A DNA stretch of 64,000 nucleotides from NCBI RefSeq assembly GCF_008728635.1, contig NZ_CP044285.1, positions 2,790,001 to 2,854,000 on the forward strand. The letters are read 5' to 3'. A program made the translations under genes and the position numbers. The notes beneath the pieces were generated by a model that searched no databases, was not told the DNA's origin, and worked only from the letters and a program-made list of their open reading frames with translations. The DNA comes from Hymenobacter baengnokdamensis (GTDB taxonomy: Bacteria > Bacteroidota > Bacteroidia > Cytophagales > Hymenobacteraceae). Positions 54,909 through 62,913 of this stretch are shown here, in pieces; position 1 is the stretch's first letter; the number at the start of each line of letters is the position of its first letter.

Positions 54909-56315
54909 ATGCCCGAACGTCCCTACACCTACTACGACTTCACCCTGAGCCTGTGCCCGCAGTGCCTGCGGCGCATCGAGGCCAAAATTGTGTTTGAGGA
55001 CGGCAACGTGTTCATGCTTAAGCGCTGCCCCGAGCACGGGCGGCAGCGGGTGCGCATCGCCACCGACATCGAGTATTACAAAAGCATCCGCAACTACGTG
55101 AAGCCCAGCGAGACGCCGCGCCGCTTCAACATGGCCACGCACTACGGCTGCCCCTACGACTGCGGCCTCTGCACCGACCACGAGCAGCACTCCTGCCTCA
55201 CCGTGATTGAGGTGACGGACCGCTGCAACCTCACCTGCCCCACCTGCTACGCCGAAAGCAGCCCCACCCACGGGCGCCACCGCACGCTCGAAGAAATAGA
55301 GGCGATGCTCGACCTGGTAGTGGCCAACGAAGGCGAGCCCGACGTGGTCCAGCTTTCGGGCGGTGAGCCCACGCTGCACCCGCAGTTCTGGGAAATTCTG
55401 GATATGTGCAAGCGCAAGCCTATCAAGCACCTGATGGTGAACACCAACGGCGTGCGACTAGCCAAAGATGAGGACTTCGTGGCGCGGCTGGCTACCTACG
55501 CGGGCGCGTTCGAGGTGTACTTGCAGTTCGACTCGTTCCGCGAAGACGTGCTGCTCACCATGCGCGGGCGCGACCTGCGCCAGGTGCGCCAGCAGGCAAT
55601 TGCTAATCTGAATAAATATAACCTCAGCACGACGCTCGTTGTGACTCTGCAAAAAGGGCTGAACGACGATGAGATGGGCGACATTATCGACTACGCGCTG
55701 AAGCAGCGCTGCGTGCGCGGCGTCACGTTTCAGCCCACGCAGGCCGCCGGGCGGCTCGACAATTTTAACCCCGAAACCGACTCGTTTTCGCTCACCGAAG
55801 TGCGCCAGGGCATCATCGACCAAAGCCCGGTTTTCACGGCCGCCGACCTGCTGCCCGTGCCCTGCAACCCCGACGCGCTGGCGATGGCCTACGCGCTCAA
55901 ACTCGACGGCGAAGTTTTCCCGCTCACCCGCTACGTCGACCCCGCCGACCTGCTCCAGAGCGGGGGTAATACCATTGTGTACGAGCGCGACCCGCGCCTG
56001 CGCCAGCATATGCTGAGATTATTCAGCACCGCTAATACGGTAGATACGGTAGTGCCCGAAATCAACCAGCTACTATGCTGCCTGCCGCAGGTATCGGCGC
56101 CCAATCTGGGCTACGATAATTTATTCCGGATAATTATTCTGCAATTTATGGACGCCTGGAATTTCGACGTGCGGGCCGTCAAAAAATCCTGCGTGCACAT
56201 CGTGAGCAAGGACCTGAAAATTATTCCGTTCGAAACGATGAATATTTTTTACCGCGACCAGGAAAAGCTGGCGCGGCTGGAAGAGCTACGCGGTGAGCGC
56301 CTAGGAATTATCTAA
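54909..56315 (+). CDS. Radical SAM protein resembling tetraether lipid synthase
   Basis: 468 residues. A rubredoxin-like N-terminus has Cys16/Cys19 (LCPQC) and CPEHG at Cys40. A first cluster motif is Cys81-x3-Cys85-x2-Cys88 (GCPYDCGLC), and Cys96 follows. The radical SAM motif is Cys106-x3-Cys110-x2-Cys113 (DRCNLTCPTCY), with VVQLSGGEPTLHPQFW after it. This layout is that of COG1964, which includes archaeal Tes, the enzyme joining lipid tails into membrane-spanning tetraethers. A lipid or similar C-C coupling role is inferred; the substrate in Bacteroidota is unknown. The C-terminal half has more Cys (LLCCLPQ). GC content is normal for the chromosome. Confidence 0.85.
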   Translation: MPERPYTYYDFTLSLCPQCLRRIEAKIVFEDGNVFMLKRCPEHGRQRVRIATDIEYYKSIRNYVKPSETPRRFNMATHYGCPYDCGLCTDHEQHSCLTVIEVTDRCNLTCPTCYAESSPTHGRHRTLEEIEAMLDLVVANEGEPDVVQLSGGEPTLHPQFWEILDMCKRKPIKHLMVNTNGVRLAKDEDFVARLATYAGAFEVYLQFDSFREDVLLTMRGRDLRQVRQQAIANLNKYNLSTTLVVTLQKGLNDDEMGDIIDYALKQRCVRGVTFQPTQAAGRLDNFNPETDSFSLTEVRQGIIDQSPVFTAADLLPVPCNPDALAMAYALKLDGEVFPLTRYVDPADLLQSGGNTIVYERDPRLRQHMLRLFSTANTVDTVVPEINQLLCCLPQVSAPNLGYDNLFRIIILQFMDAWNFDVRAVKKSCVHIVSKDLKIIPFETMNIFYRDQEKLARLEELRGERLGII

Positions 56316-56359
56316 TGGAAAACAGCTGGAAGTAATAGCATGTCATCTAATAAGCCTGA

Positions 56360-56444
56360 ATGAAATGGTTGTTTGATAATCCTGCTTATTGGCCTGGTTT
56401 TATTACTAATAGGTTGGAGTATGTGCGGCGGATTATTTAGTTGA
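56360..56444 (+). other. Possible tiny membrane peptide, perhaps frameshifted
   Basis: ATG 56360 gives KWLF and then loses hydrophobicity. The neighbouring frame from 56373 reads IILLIGLVLLLIGWSM and CGGLFS before TGA at 56442-56444, a clear single membrane helix. Either a TTG start or a one-base shift would join them. Too short to be sure. Confidence 0.3.
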
Positions 56445-56484
56445 TAGCCAGGAATATAAAAATTAAACGTAGCCTTGCCAGCTG

Positions 56485-56784
56485 ATGAAAAAGCCCACTT
56501 TTAACAGCATTATTCGCAATAATCTGTTGATTTTGTTGACTACAGCTATTGTGCTGGGGCTAGCTACAAAAGTTATTGCTGAATCTGCCCTTTTCATGTT
56601 TGGCTTCATCTATCTGGGTCAGGCACTGGTGAATCTGGTACTGGCTTTAACGCATATTGGTCAAGGTCCTGACAAGGTGGGGCCAGCGCCTTATCTTTTA
56701 AGTATGCTGCTAGTGCTCATTATCGGATTTGGGGCGTGTTCAGGCATTTTTATTTTCGCGAGCAGCCTCAGTAATATGCATTGA
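56485..56784 (+). CDS. Small membrane protein
   Basis: 99 residues with three predicted helices (ILLTTAIVLGLATKVIA, MFGFIYLGQALVNLVLALTH, LLSMLLVLIIGFGACSGIFI). No family recognised. Start ATG 56485. Its last 45 bases overlap the fpg gene on the other strand, tail to tail. It follows the radical SAM gene by 169 bases and might be linked to it, but a separate promoter is possible. Confidence 0.6.
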   Translation: MKKPTFNSIIRNNLLILLTTAIVLGLATKVIAESALFMFGFIYLGQALVNLVLALTHIGQGPDKVGPAPYLLSMLLVLIIGFGACSGIFIFASSLSNMH

Positions 56785-57606
56785 AACTGGCGCCGGCTGG
56801 CATACCGGGCAGGTGTACGTAGCCCGGCCGCCGACATAATATTTCTCTATTTTTACTTTCGCATGGCGCGGGCAAAACGTGTGCGCATCGCTGCCCGGCG
56901 TGGCCGAGTCGTCCCATTCGCGGGCATGAATCAGGAATTTCTTCGGAAAATGCTTGTAATTGGCCTCGTGCCGGATGGCGGTTGTCAGCACTTCCTGAAT
57001 AGCCGCGTGCAGTAACGCAGTTTCCATTGGAGTTAAGGAAGAACCCAGCCGCTCCGGGTGAATTTTAGCCTGAAATAATACCTCGTCCACTATCCAGTTG
57101 CCGAGGCCGGCGGTGAGGCTTTGGTCGAGCAGCAGCGGCTTCACCAATACCTTGCGGCGGCTGAGCTTCTGGTGCAGCTCGGCGGCACTTATTTGCAGCG
57201 CGTCGGGGCCCAGCTTTTTGGCTTTCTGATAGGCCTCGACGCTATCAGCCAGCCGGATGCGACCAAACTTGCGTGGGTCGATAAACGCGAGATTTAAGCC
57301 CGAGTCGCTCAGCTGCCAGGCTACGCGGGTAAAGCGCGGCGCATCGGGCGCATCGCGGTAAGCGCCAATGTCGCCCGTCATGCCAAAGTGCAGCACCAGC
57401 AGGCGGCCGTTGTCTAGCTCCAGAAAGCAGTTTTTGCCCAGCCGGCCGGTGCCCGTGATGGTGCGGCCCAGCACGGCGGCGCGCAACTCGTCTTCGGGCA
57501 CGGCCAGCACATGCTTATCAACTATATCGAGGCCGGTAATCGTCTGGCCCACGGCCACTTCATCAATAAAGCGGCGATAGGTTTCGACTTCGGGTAATTC
57601 GGGCAT
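56740..57606 (-). CDS. mutM: Formamidopyrimidine-DNA glycosylase
   Basis: 288 residues. The N-terminus PELPEVETYRR provides the catalytic Pro and Glu after Met removal. GLGNWIVDEVLFQAKIHPER is the helix-two-turn-helix, and the zinc finger is CPRHAKVKIEKYYVGG with CPVCQ. It removes oxidised purines such as 8-oxoguanine and cuts the DNA. The tail past the finger is a few residues longer than usual. It overlaps the small membrane protein gene by 45 bases on the opposite strand. Confidence 0.92.
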   Translation of the reverse strand: MPELPEVETYRRFIDEVAVGQTITGLDIVDKHVLAVPEDELRAAVLGRTITGTGRLGKNCFLELDNGRLLVLHFGMTGDIGAYRDAPDAPRFTRVAWQLSDSGLNLAFIDPRKFGRIRLADSVEAYQKAKKLGPDALQISAAELHQKLSRRKVLVKPLLLDQSLTAGLGNWIVDEVLFQAKIHPERLGSSLTPMETALLHAAIQEVLTTAIRHEANYKHFPKKFLIHAREWDDSATPGSDAHTFCPRHAKVKIEKYYVGGRATYTCPVCQPAPVSMHITEAARENKNA

Positions 57607-57610
57607 TATA

Positions 57611-57693
57611 AATCAGTGAGCAGTTAGTAGTGAGCAGTGAACAGTTGAGGCCAGGCTCATTGTTCACTGCTCACTACTAACTGCTCACTGATT
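57611..57693. repeat. Perfect 33-base word palindrome
   Basis: Arms 57611-57643 and 57661-57693 pair perfectly around 17 bases. They repeat GTGAGCAGT and TTAGTAG words. It fills the whole gap from the fpg start to the metalloprotease stop (57694-57696). Confidence 0.9.
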
Positions 57694-58689
57694 TTAGTCG
57701 TGCAGCTTGGCCACGCGCTGGCCGGCCTGGTTGTACACGTCGCCGCGGGGCGTCACGAACAGCGGGCGCTGCTGGGCATCTTCGAGTACAAAGGGGAAGG
57801 CCGCGTTGCCGGTGCGGCGCAGGTGGCCCACTACTTCGGCATCGCGCACGGCGTTATCCTCGGCGGCGCTGCTTTCATCGGCCAGGCGCACGACATTCAG
57901 CGAGCTGGTGAGGTAAAAAGGCATCTCGGGGTTGTCGCGGAAAGTAAGCTGCCCCACCACGCGCACCGGGGCAGCGTTGGGGCTGCTGGCCAGGGCCACG
58001 GCAGCGGGAGCAGACTCCGCCATGTCATCGTAGCTGGCCGGGGCGCTGGACTGCACCGGGCGCGGCGCAATGGCAACAGGCTGCGCCGAGGGCTGGGCGC
58101 TGCCGGCCTGGGTGCTGGCTACAATCTGGGCCGTAGCGCGGTTCCAGCCCCGGCTGATGGCCGCCAGGCGCGGTGCCCGGCCGGGGTGCGTAGCCGAGCC
58201 CGCCTCGGGCGACACGGCGGCCATCGCCGCCTGGGCCTGGGCCAGACTAGCCCCGAGGCGCCGCAGCACAAAGCCGGAGAACTCATCGGCCTCCAGCTCA
58301 TCCTGCGGCTGCGAGCCGCCGGCGCGCAGGGTGTGGCCGTTGAGGTGGTGGCCCATCTCGTGGGCCAGAATGCTGATGCCGGCCCAATCGGTGTGGCCGG
58401 CGCGGTTCACGGCCGCCAGAAAATTCGGGTTATAAAGCAGGTAGCGGCGGCCATCGTACACCACGGCAGCCGCATTATCGACCTGGGTAGTAGCCCGCAG
58501 CTCGAAGCGCGGCTGTAAACCCACGGCATCGGTAATCTCGCGAATAATGCCTTCGGCCTGGCTGGCCGGCACGTCAGCGGCGAGAGTCTGGGCCTGGGCA
58601 TTAGCGGGCAATGCTACTGAGCCCAGCAGCAGGGTCGGCAGCCCGAGCGTAACGGCCAGCCGACGAAAAAAGCGGGGAAGATTAGTCAT
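57694..58689 (-). CDS. M48-like exported zinc metalloprotease
   Basis: 331 residues with a signal peptide (about 1-33). The zinc site is HEMGHH (ILAHEMGHHLNGH), and the third ligand is Glu in ELEADEFSG. The C-terminal part after an Ala/Ser/Pro linker (about 200-240) has a repeated module: FRDNPEMPFYLTSSLNVV, then FVLEDAQQRPLFVTPRGDVY. It is probably periplasmic or cell-surface. A role in protein quality control is likely by family; the substrate is unknown. Divergent from the ppk2 gene. Confidence 0.85.
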   Translation of the reverse strand: MTNLPRFFRRLAVTLGLPTLLLGSVALPANAQAQTLAADVPASQAEGIIREITDAVGLQPRFELRATTQVDNAAAVVYDGRRYLLYNPNFLAAVNRAGHTDWAGISILAHEMGHHLNGHTLRAGGSQPQDELEADEFSGFVLRRLGASLAQAQAAMAAVSPEAGSATHPGRAPRLAAISRGWNRATAQIVASTQAGSAQPSAQPVAIAPRPVQSSAPASYDDMAESAPAAVALASSPNAAPVRVVGQLTFRDNPEMPFYLTSSLNVVRLADESSAAEDNAVRDAEVVGHLRRTGNAAFPFVLEDAQQRPLFVTPRGDVYNQAGQRVAKLHD

Positions 58690-58845
58690 GGCGAAAAGTC
58701 AGGATAGAGACAGCTGGAAAGTGCAAAATCAGCGCCAGAAAGAACGGCTGTTGGCGGCCAGCAGCTTATTTATACAACGTTGCCAATGGGCTTTTTCGTT
58801 TAATAAACCGGCGGCTGTTGTTGGCCGTTTTTTTGTCACTTTTCT

Positions 58846-59670
58846 ATGGCAGCTACCCCCTCCGCTACTACGCCCGCCGTGCTTGTGCAGCCCGGCAAAC
58901 CTCTGCGCCTTGCCGACATCGACCCGGCTAACAATGAGCCATTTGACCATAAAAAGAAGGTCGATAAGCGCCTGGATGAGCTACGCAAACAGCTTAGCGA
59001 CTACCAGGAAAAGCTCTATGCCGAACACCACCGCAGCCTGCTGCTGGTGTTTCAGGCCATGGATACGGGTGGGAAGGATGGGGCCATTCGGGCGCTGCTC
59101 ACGGGCGTAAACCCGGCCGGCGTAGAAGTAGCGGCGTTTAAGCAGCCCAGCAGCGAGGAGCTGAATCACGATTTTCTGTGGCGCATCCACCAGCGTACGC
59201 CGGGGCGGGGGCACATTGGCGTGTTCAACCGCTCACACTACGAAGACGTGCTGGTAACGCGGGTGCACGGCCTCATCGAGCCCTTCGTCTGGCAGCAGCG
59301 CTACCAGGATATTGTGCATTTTGAGCAGCTGCTCACCCACAGCGGCACCCGGGTACTAAAGTTTTTTCTGCATATATCGAAAGAAGAGCAGGCTACCCGC
59401 CTGCAGGCCCGCCTCGACAATCCTAAGAAGCGCTGGAAATTTGAGCCCGGCGACCTTAAGGAACGGCAGCTCTGGGAGGGCTACCAGGTGGCCTACCAGG
59501 AAGCATTGGCCGCTACCTCCACGGCTGAATGCCCATGGTATGTGATACCCGCCAACGACAAGCGGGCCCGTGACCTGGCCGTGGCCGAAATCGTAGTGGC
59601 TGCGCTGGCCGAAATGCACCCCAAGCCACCAGCCGCCACGTTCGACGTGGCCGCGCAGGTGATAATATAG
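58846..59670 (+). CDS. ppk2: Polyphosphate kinase 2 family protein
   Basis: 274 residues. The Walker A-like motif MDTGGKDG (72-79) and the lid FNRSHYEDVLVTRVHG with PGRGHIGVF are the PPK2 hallmarks. KKRWKFEPGDLKERQLWEGY is also conserved. It moves phosphate between polyphosphate and AMP, ADP or GDP; the length fits the single-domain class that can use AMP and ADP. A strong terminator follows. Single gene. Confidence 0.93.
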   Translation: MAATPSATTPAVLVQPGKPLRLADIDPANNEPFDHKKKVDKRLDELRKQLSDYQEKLYAEHHRSLLLVFQAMDTGGKDGAIRALLTGVNPAGVEVAAFKQPSSEELNHDFLWRIHQRTPGRGHIGVFNRSHYEDVLVTRVHGLIEPFVWQQRYQDIVHFEQLLTHSGTRVLKFFLHISKEEQATRLQARLDNPKKRWKFEPGDLKERQLWEGYQVAYQEALAATSTAECPWYVIPANDKRARDLAVAEIVVAALAEMHPKPPAATFDVAAQVII

Positions 59671-59690
59671 AAAAAATAACATATTATAAC

Positions 59691-59729
59691 TGCAAGAGCC
59701 CGCTGCACCAAGTGCAGCGGGCTCTTGCA
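59691..59729. terminator. Terminator after ppk2
   Basis: Arms of 18 bases pair perfectly around CAA. It lies between ppk2 and the convergent 82-residue protein. Confidence 0.88.
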
Positions 59730-59838
59730 GTTACTCCGGTTACCCAACCCGCAGCATTGTTGACTAGTCAGCCTTGGCGCGGTTTGTAAGTCCGCGTACA
59801 ACTTGGCTGGGGCGGGCTGCCGGCATTTGGCAGCGGGG

Positions 59839-60087
59839 CTAGTTCATCCACAGAGTAGCCACTTCCTCGAAGCGGTGGGCTGCAAAGGCCCCGTAGGGCC
59901 GCTCGGCATAAAAGCCTAGTACGTGCACCTGTTTTTTGCCGGTGCGCACATGGGGCAGTACCCGCACCGGGTACACCCGGCCGGCCTGGGGCCAGTCGCC
60001 AATATAGCCGGTGGGGCGGGCAGTGTCGTCGATGCAGCGGGCAAACTGCTGCACGGGCAGAGGGGTCGGGAGCTGGGTCTTACGCAT
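59839..60087 (-). CDS. 82-residue protein of unknown function
   Basis: From ATG 60087 (RKTQLPTPLPVQQFARC). The middle GYIGDWPQAGRVYPVRVLPH and VHVLGFYAERPYGAFAAHRF looks like a small beta-rich fold. No signal peptide or membrane helix. No family recognised. Its upstream DNA (60088-60269) is AT-rich with several GCTAA/TTAGC words, so it is likely tightly controlled. Confidence 0.6.
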   Translation of the reverse strand: MRKTQLPTPLPVQQFARCIDDTARPTGYIGDWPQAGRVYPVRVLPHVRTGKKQVHVLGFYAERPYGAFAAHRFEEVATLWMN

Positions 60088-60137
60088 AGCCAAAGATACA
60101 AAAAAGATTGCTAAGCTAAAAATATTGGCAAGAAAAA

Positions 60138-60248
60138 TTTAGCCTAATATTCCGCGATTTAGTAGGCTAAAAGCATGAAATTAAGTCTGGTTAAAGAAGT
60201 GGAACTTCAAGCGTCTGAGTGCTAATTTATTTGGCTAACATTTGTTAG
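60138..60248 (-). promoter_or_regulatory. Promoter region with repeated GGCTAA words
   Basis: TTTAGCCT (60138-60145) faces AGGCTAAA (60164-60171). CTAACATTTGTTAG (60235-60248) is a perfect 14-base palindrome resembling the paa operators. They lie in the leader of the 82-residue protein gene. A perfect 14-base palindrome is expected a few times by chance in this window. Confidence 0.4.
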
Positions 60249-60269
60249 TATATCCAGGTGATATACGCA

Positions 60270-60306
60270 AAAGCCGTGCCGCCCGGATTGCGGGTAACAC
60301 GGCTTT
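60270..60306 (-). terminator. Terminator after the T9SS Plug gene
   Basis: AAAGCCGTG and CACGGCTTT form a hairpin; on the minus strand it ends in TTTT. It is 21 bases past the stop at 60327. Confidence 0.85.
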
Positions 60307-60326
60307 ATGGCGCGGGCAGGCGGTGC

Positions 60327-61664
60327 TTAGCGCTTATTGAGGTCGAGGGCCTGGTAGGCGATGAGCAGGTCGGTGCGGGTGCCCGGCGGGCGGTAGTATA
60401 CCAGCAGGTCGTAGAAGTTTTCCGTCTCGGTATGGGTGCCTTCAAAGTATACTTCGTCGGGCACGCCGCCAGCCCGCCTGGGGGCCACGGCATAGCTATA
60501 GTTGTAGTACCCCTGCTTGAGTAGTGCGCGGCCGGTATAGCGCTGCTGCGTCGAGTCGTAGGTCAGCCGGAACTCGTCGCGCAGCTGCCAGTCGCTGAGG
60601 GCCCCGAACACATACACCGGGCCGGGCGCGGGCTGCGGCGCTTTCAGGTTGAACGTTACCTGGGCGTAGTCGCCGTTGTAAGCGCCGTTGCCATACTCCC
60701 GGTTTTCAAATACCCGCTGACCGTTGGCATCCACGTATTGGTTGTAAGTCAGGCCATTGCGGGTCGTTTCTTCCAGCAGCTCTACTTGCACGGGGTTGGT
60801 CTGGCGCAGCAGTCGTGACACCCCCAGGCCGTTGGCTTGTAGTGAACGCATATCAAAATACCTATATTCGCTCAGGCCCGGAAAGGCGTTCTCGTAGTTG
60901 ATATACTGGTATTCGAGCCGGCGCTCGGCATCGCGCACGAAGGTGGGTGTGAGGTTGTAGTGGGCATTATCCCAGCGGTAGTTCTGGCGCAGCACCACCT
61001 TCACCTCGGCGGCCGGGTTCACCAGCTCCACGGCGCTATAGTTGATGGTAAAATCGAGCTGCTGATAGGCATAGCGGGCATCCAGGCCGCCGGCCGGAAT
61101 GCCTTGCTGGAGCGTAGCAACCACCTGATTTTCATACACCAGCATCCGGCGCGAAACCAGCGGCACGCCCGCCTGATTCTGCACCAGCAGCAGGTAGTTG
61201 CCGCTGATTTTTACGCGGGGCACCTGCAGGGTGTAGTGGTAGTAGGGCGTCTTGGTATTAACGGAAGTCTGGTAGTTGGTGAGCGTAAACTCGTTTATCT
61301 CGCTCAAAAACTGCATGTCGGTGAGCTGCGAGGGCGCCCAGTTCAGGTCGCAGTGAATAAGCTTGGCCGTGAGGCGCGGCGCCTGCTCGCCCAGCACGTC
61401 AAACTCCAGCGTCACGGGTTGGTCCTGGCTCAGGGGCACAATGGGCGGGTTGAAGATGCCGTTGGCCTGCCCGGTGGGTACGTAGCACTGCACGCTGCGC
61501 ACGCTGGGGTCATAGATGTAGTCCTGGTAGCGCAAGGTGCGGTCAGCGTAATACTCGGCGGGTTTCTGCTGCTGACTGGCGGGCAGGTTGGGGTTGGTGA
61601 TGGGAGTGCCCAGGGGCACGCAGGCCGTAGCCAGCAGCGAAAGGCAAAGAAGACGAAAACGCAT
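60327..61664 (-). CDS. Type IX secretion system Plug protein (DUF5103)
   Basis: 445 residues with a lipobox-like TACV/TAC start (LSLLATAC). The DUF5103 layout is clear: DYIYDPSVRSVQCYVPTG, LIHCDLNWAPSQLTDMQFL, YRWDNAHYNLTPTFVRDAER and YYNYSYAVAPRRAGG. The family member found with the SprA translocon in Flavobacterium closes the empty pore on the periplasmic side. It indicates that this organism has type IX secretion. No other T9SS genes are in the window. Confidence 0.9.
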   Translation of the reverse strand: MRFRLLCLSLLATACVPLGTPITNPNLPASQQQKPAEYYADRTLRYQDYIYDPSVRSVQCYVPTGQANGIFNPPIVPLSQDQPVTLEFDVLGEQAPRLTAKLIHCDLNWAPSQLTDMQFLSEINEFTLTNYQTSVNTKTPYYHYTLQVPRVKISGNYLLLVQNQAGVPLVSRRMLVYENQVVATLQQGIPAGGLDARYAYQQLDFTINYSAVELVNPAAEVKVVLRQNYRWDNAHYNLTPTFVRDAERRLEYQYINYENAFPGLSEYRYFDMRSLQANGLGVSRLLRQTNPVQVELLEETTRNGLTYNQYVDANGQRVFENREYGNGAYNGDYAQVTFNLKAPQPAPGPVYVFGALSDWQLRDEFRLTYDSTQQRYTGRALLKQGYYNYSYAVAPRRAGGVPDEVYFEGTHTETENFYDLLVYYRPPGTRTDLLIAYQALDLNKR

Positions 61665-61902
61665 AAGGTAGTAGCGCGAAGCGTTGCTTCACGAGCCGTT
61701 GAACGATACTACAACGTTACGCACGGCCCATTCAGTTGCCGGGCCGGGCGCCTGGAGGCCGCCCCTGCTGGCGGCTGGCGCTCAGGCCTAAACCCTGGCT
61801 GGGGAATCGGCCCTTATATTCGTGGCACCCGGTACCTGCCCGCCCCGGTAGCTTGAAAACGGCTGAGGTCTACCTTTCTACGACCCAGCGCATAGCCTTT
61901 CC

Positions 61903-62805
61903 ATGAACAAGAATATCCTCTCTCTCAGCTTCGCTATTTCGTTGGCCGTAAGCGCCTGCTCGCCTAAGCTGGCTTCGCTGGCTGATAAAACCCCCGAGCA
62001 GCTAACAACGACTTATTCCATAACCAAGGATGTAGCCTATGGCACTGATAAGGAAGAAACGATGGATATTTATCTTTCCAGGGACGCGCAGAAGCTGGGA
62101 AATAAAAACCTGACCATCGTTTTTCTGCACGGCGGCGGGTATTACGTCAGCGACAAGTCGAAAGAGGAAAGGTACATTCAGCCGTATTTGAAAAAAGGAA
62201 TGAATGTGGTGAATATGAATTACCGTATCAAACGCGGTATTCCCCTTGCCTCGGAAGATTTGACGTATGCCCTGAATTTTCTAAAAGCTAATAACGCAGC
62301 TTATCGGCTGAACCTGGATAAGATAGTGGTTTCGGGCTTTTCGGCCGGGGCGCACATTGCCAGCCTGGTAGCGGTAACGGCCAACGACCCGACTTATCCC
62401 TTTAAATTATCCAGCGGCCTTAAAATTGCCGCCGTAGTTAATTTTTCGGGGCCGGTCGATGGCCTGGACGTCGTCGAGAAAGTATTTATGAGCAACGACG
62501 TGCCGGTAATGAAGGCAATCGGCGTCGCGCTTTTCCCGGAAACTACCGACTATGCGCCGAAAGAATACATCCGCAAATTTGAACCCATCACGTATTTCGA
62601 TAAAAACGACCCGCCCTTTTTTATCTGGCAAGGTGGTAAGGACGACCAGGTTCCGCCCGTAACGTTTGAAAAGTTTGTCGCGCTGCTCAAACAGGAGCCG
62701 AAGAAAAATGAAGTGCTATTTGTGCCCGAAGGGCAGCACAGCCCGAACGCGAATGAGCTGAAAGACGCTTATCAGAAAATCTTTCATTTTCTGGACAGGC
62801 TCTAA
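61903..62805 (+). CDS. Alpha/beta hydrolase lipoprotein
   Basis: 300 residues. Signal with lipobox VSAC (about residue 19). Esterase core: HGGGYYVSDKSKEERY (oxyanion hole), nucleophile Ser in VSGFSAGAHIASL, acid in GGKDDQVPPVTF, and His near EGQHSPNANEL. It resembles BD-FAE-like carboxylesterases that remove acyl groups from glycans or small esters. Codon use and the AAT/AAA-rich stretches are more AT-leaning than neighbours. The natural substrate is unknown. Confidence 0.85.
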   Translation: MNKNILSLSFAISLAVSACSPKLASLADKTPEQLTTTYSITKDVAYGTDKEETMDIYLSRDAQKLGNKNLTIVFLHGGGYYVSDKSKEERYIQPYLKKGMNVVNMNYRIKRGIPLASEDLTYALNFLKANNAAYRLNLDKIVVSGFSAGAHIASLVAVTANDPTYPFKLSSGLKIAAVVNFSGPVDGLDVVEKVFMSNDVPVMKAIGVALFPETTDYAPKEYIRKFEPITYFDKNDPPFFIWQGGKDDQVPPVTFEKFVALLKQEPKKNEVLFVPEGQHSPNANELKDAYQKIFHFLDRL

Positions 62806-62913
62806 GTACGCTAATAGCGCCTTCATAAGTAATCGACGTTTCTGACGACACATATTTTGTTGTACTATTAGCTACAACCGGCTAACCTCAGGAATACTCT
62901 TGTTTTCAAGTCA

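Noticed and set aside
59778..59801. GCGGTTTGTAAGTCCGCG-like string after ppk2
   Set aside because: It resembles one arm of the 29491-29555 repeat, but with several mismatches and no partner arm; too weak to call a copy.
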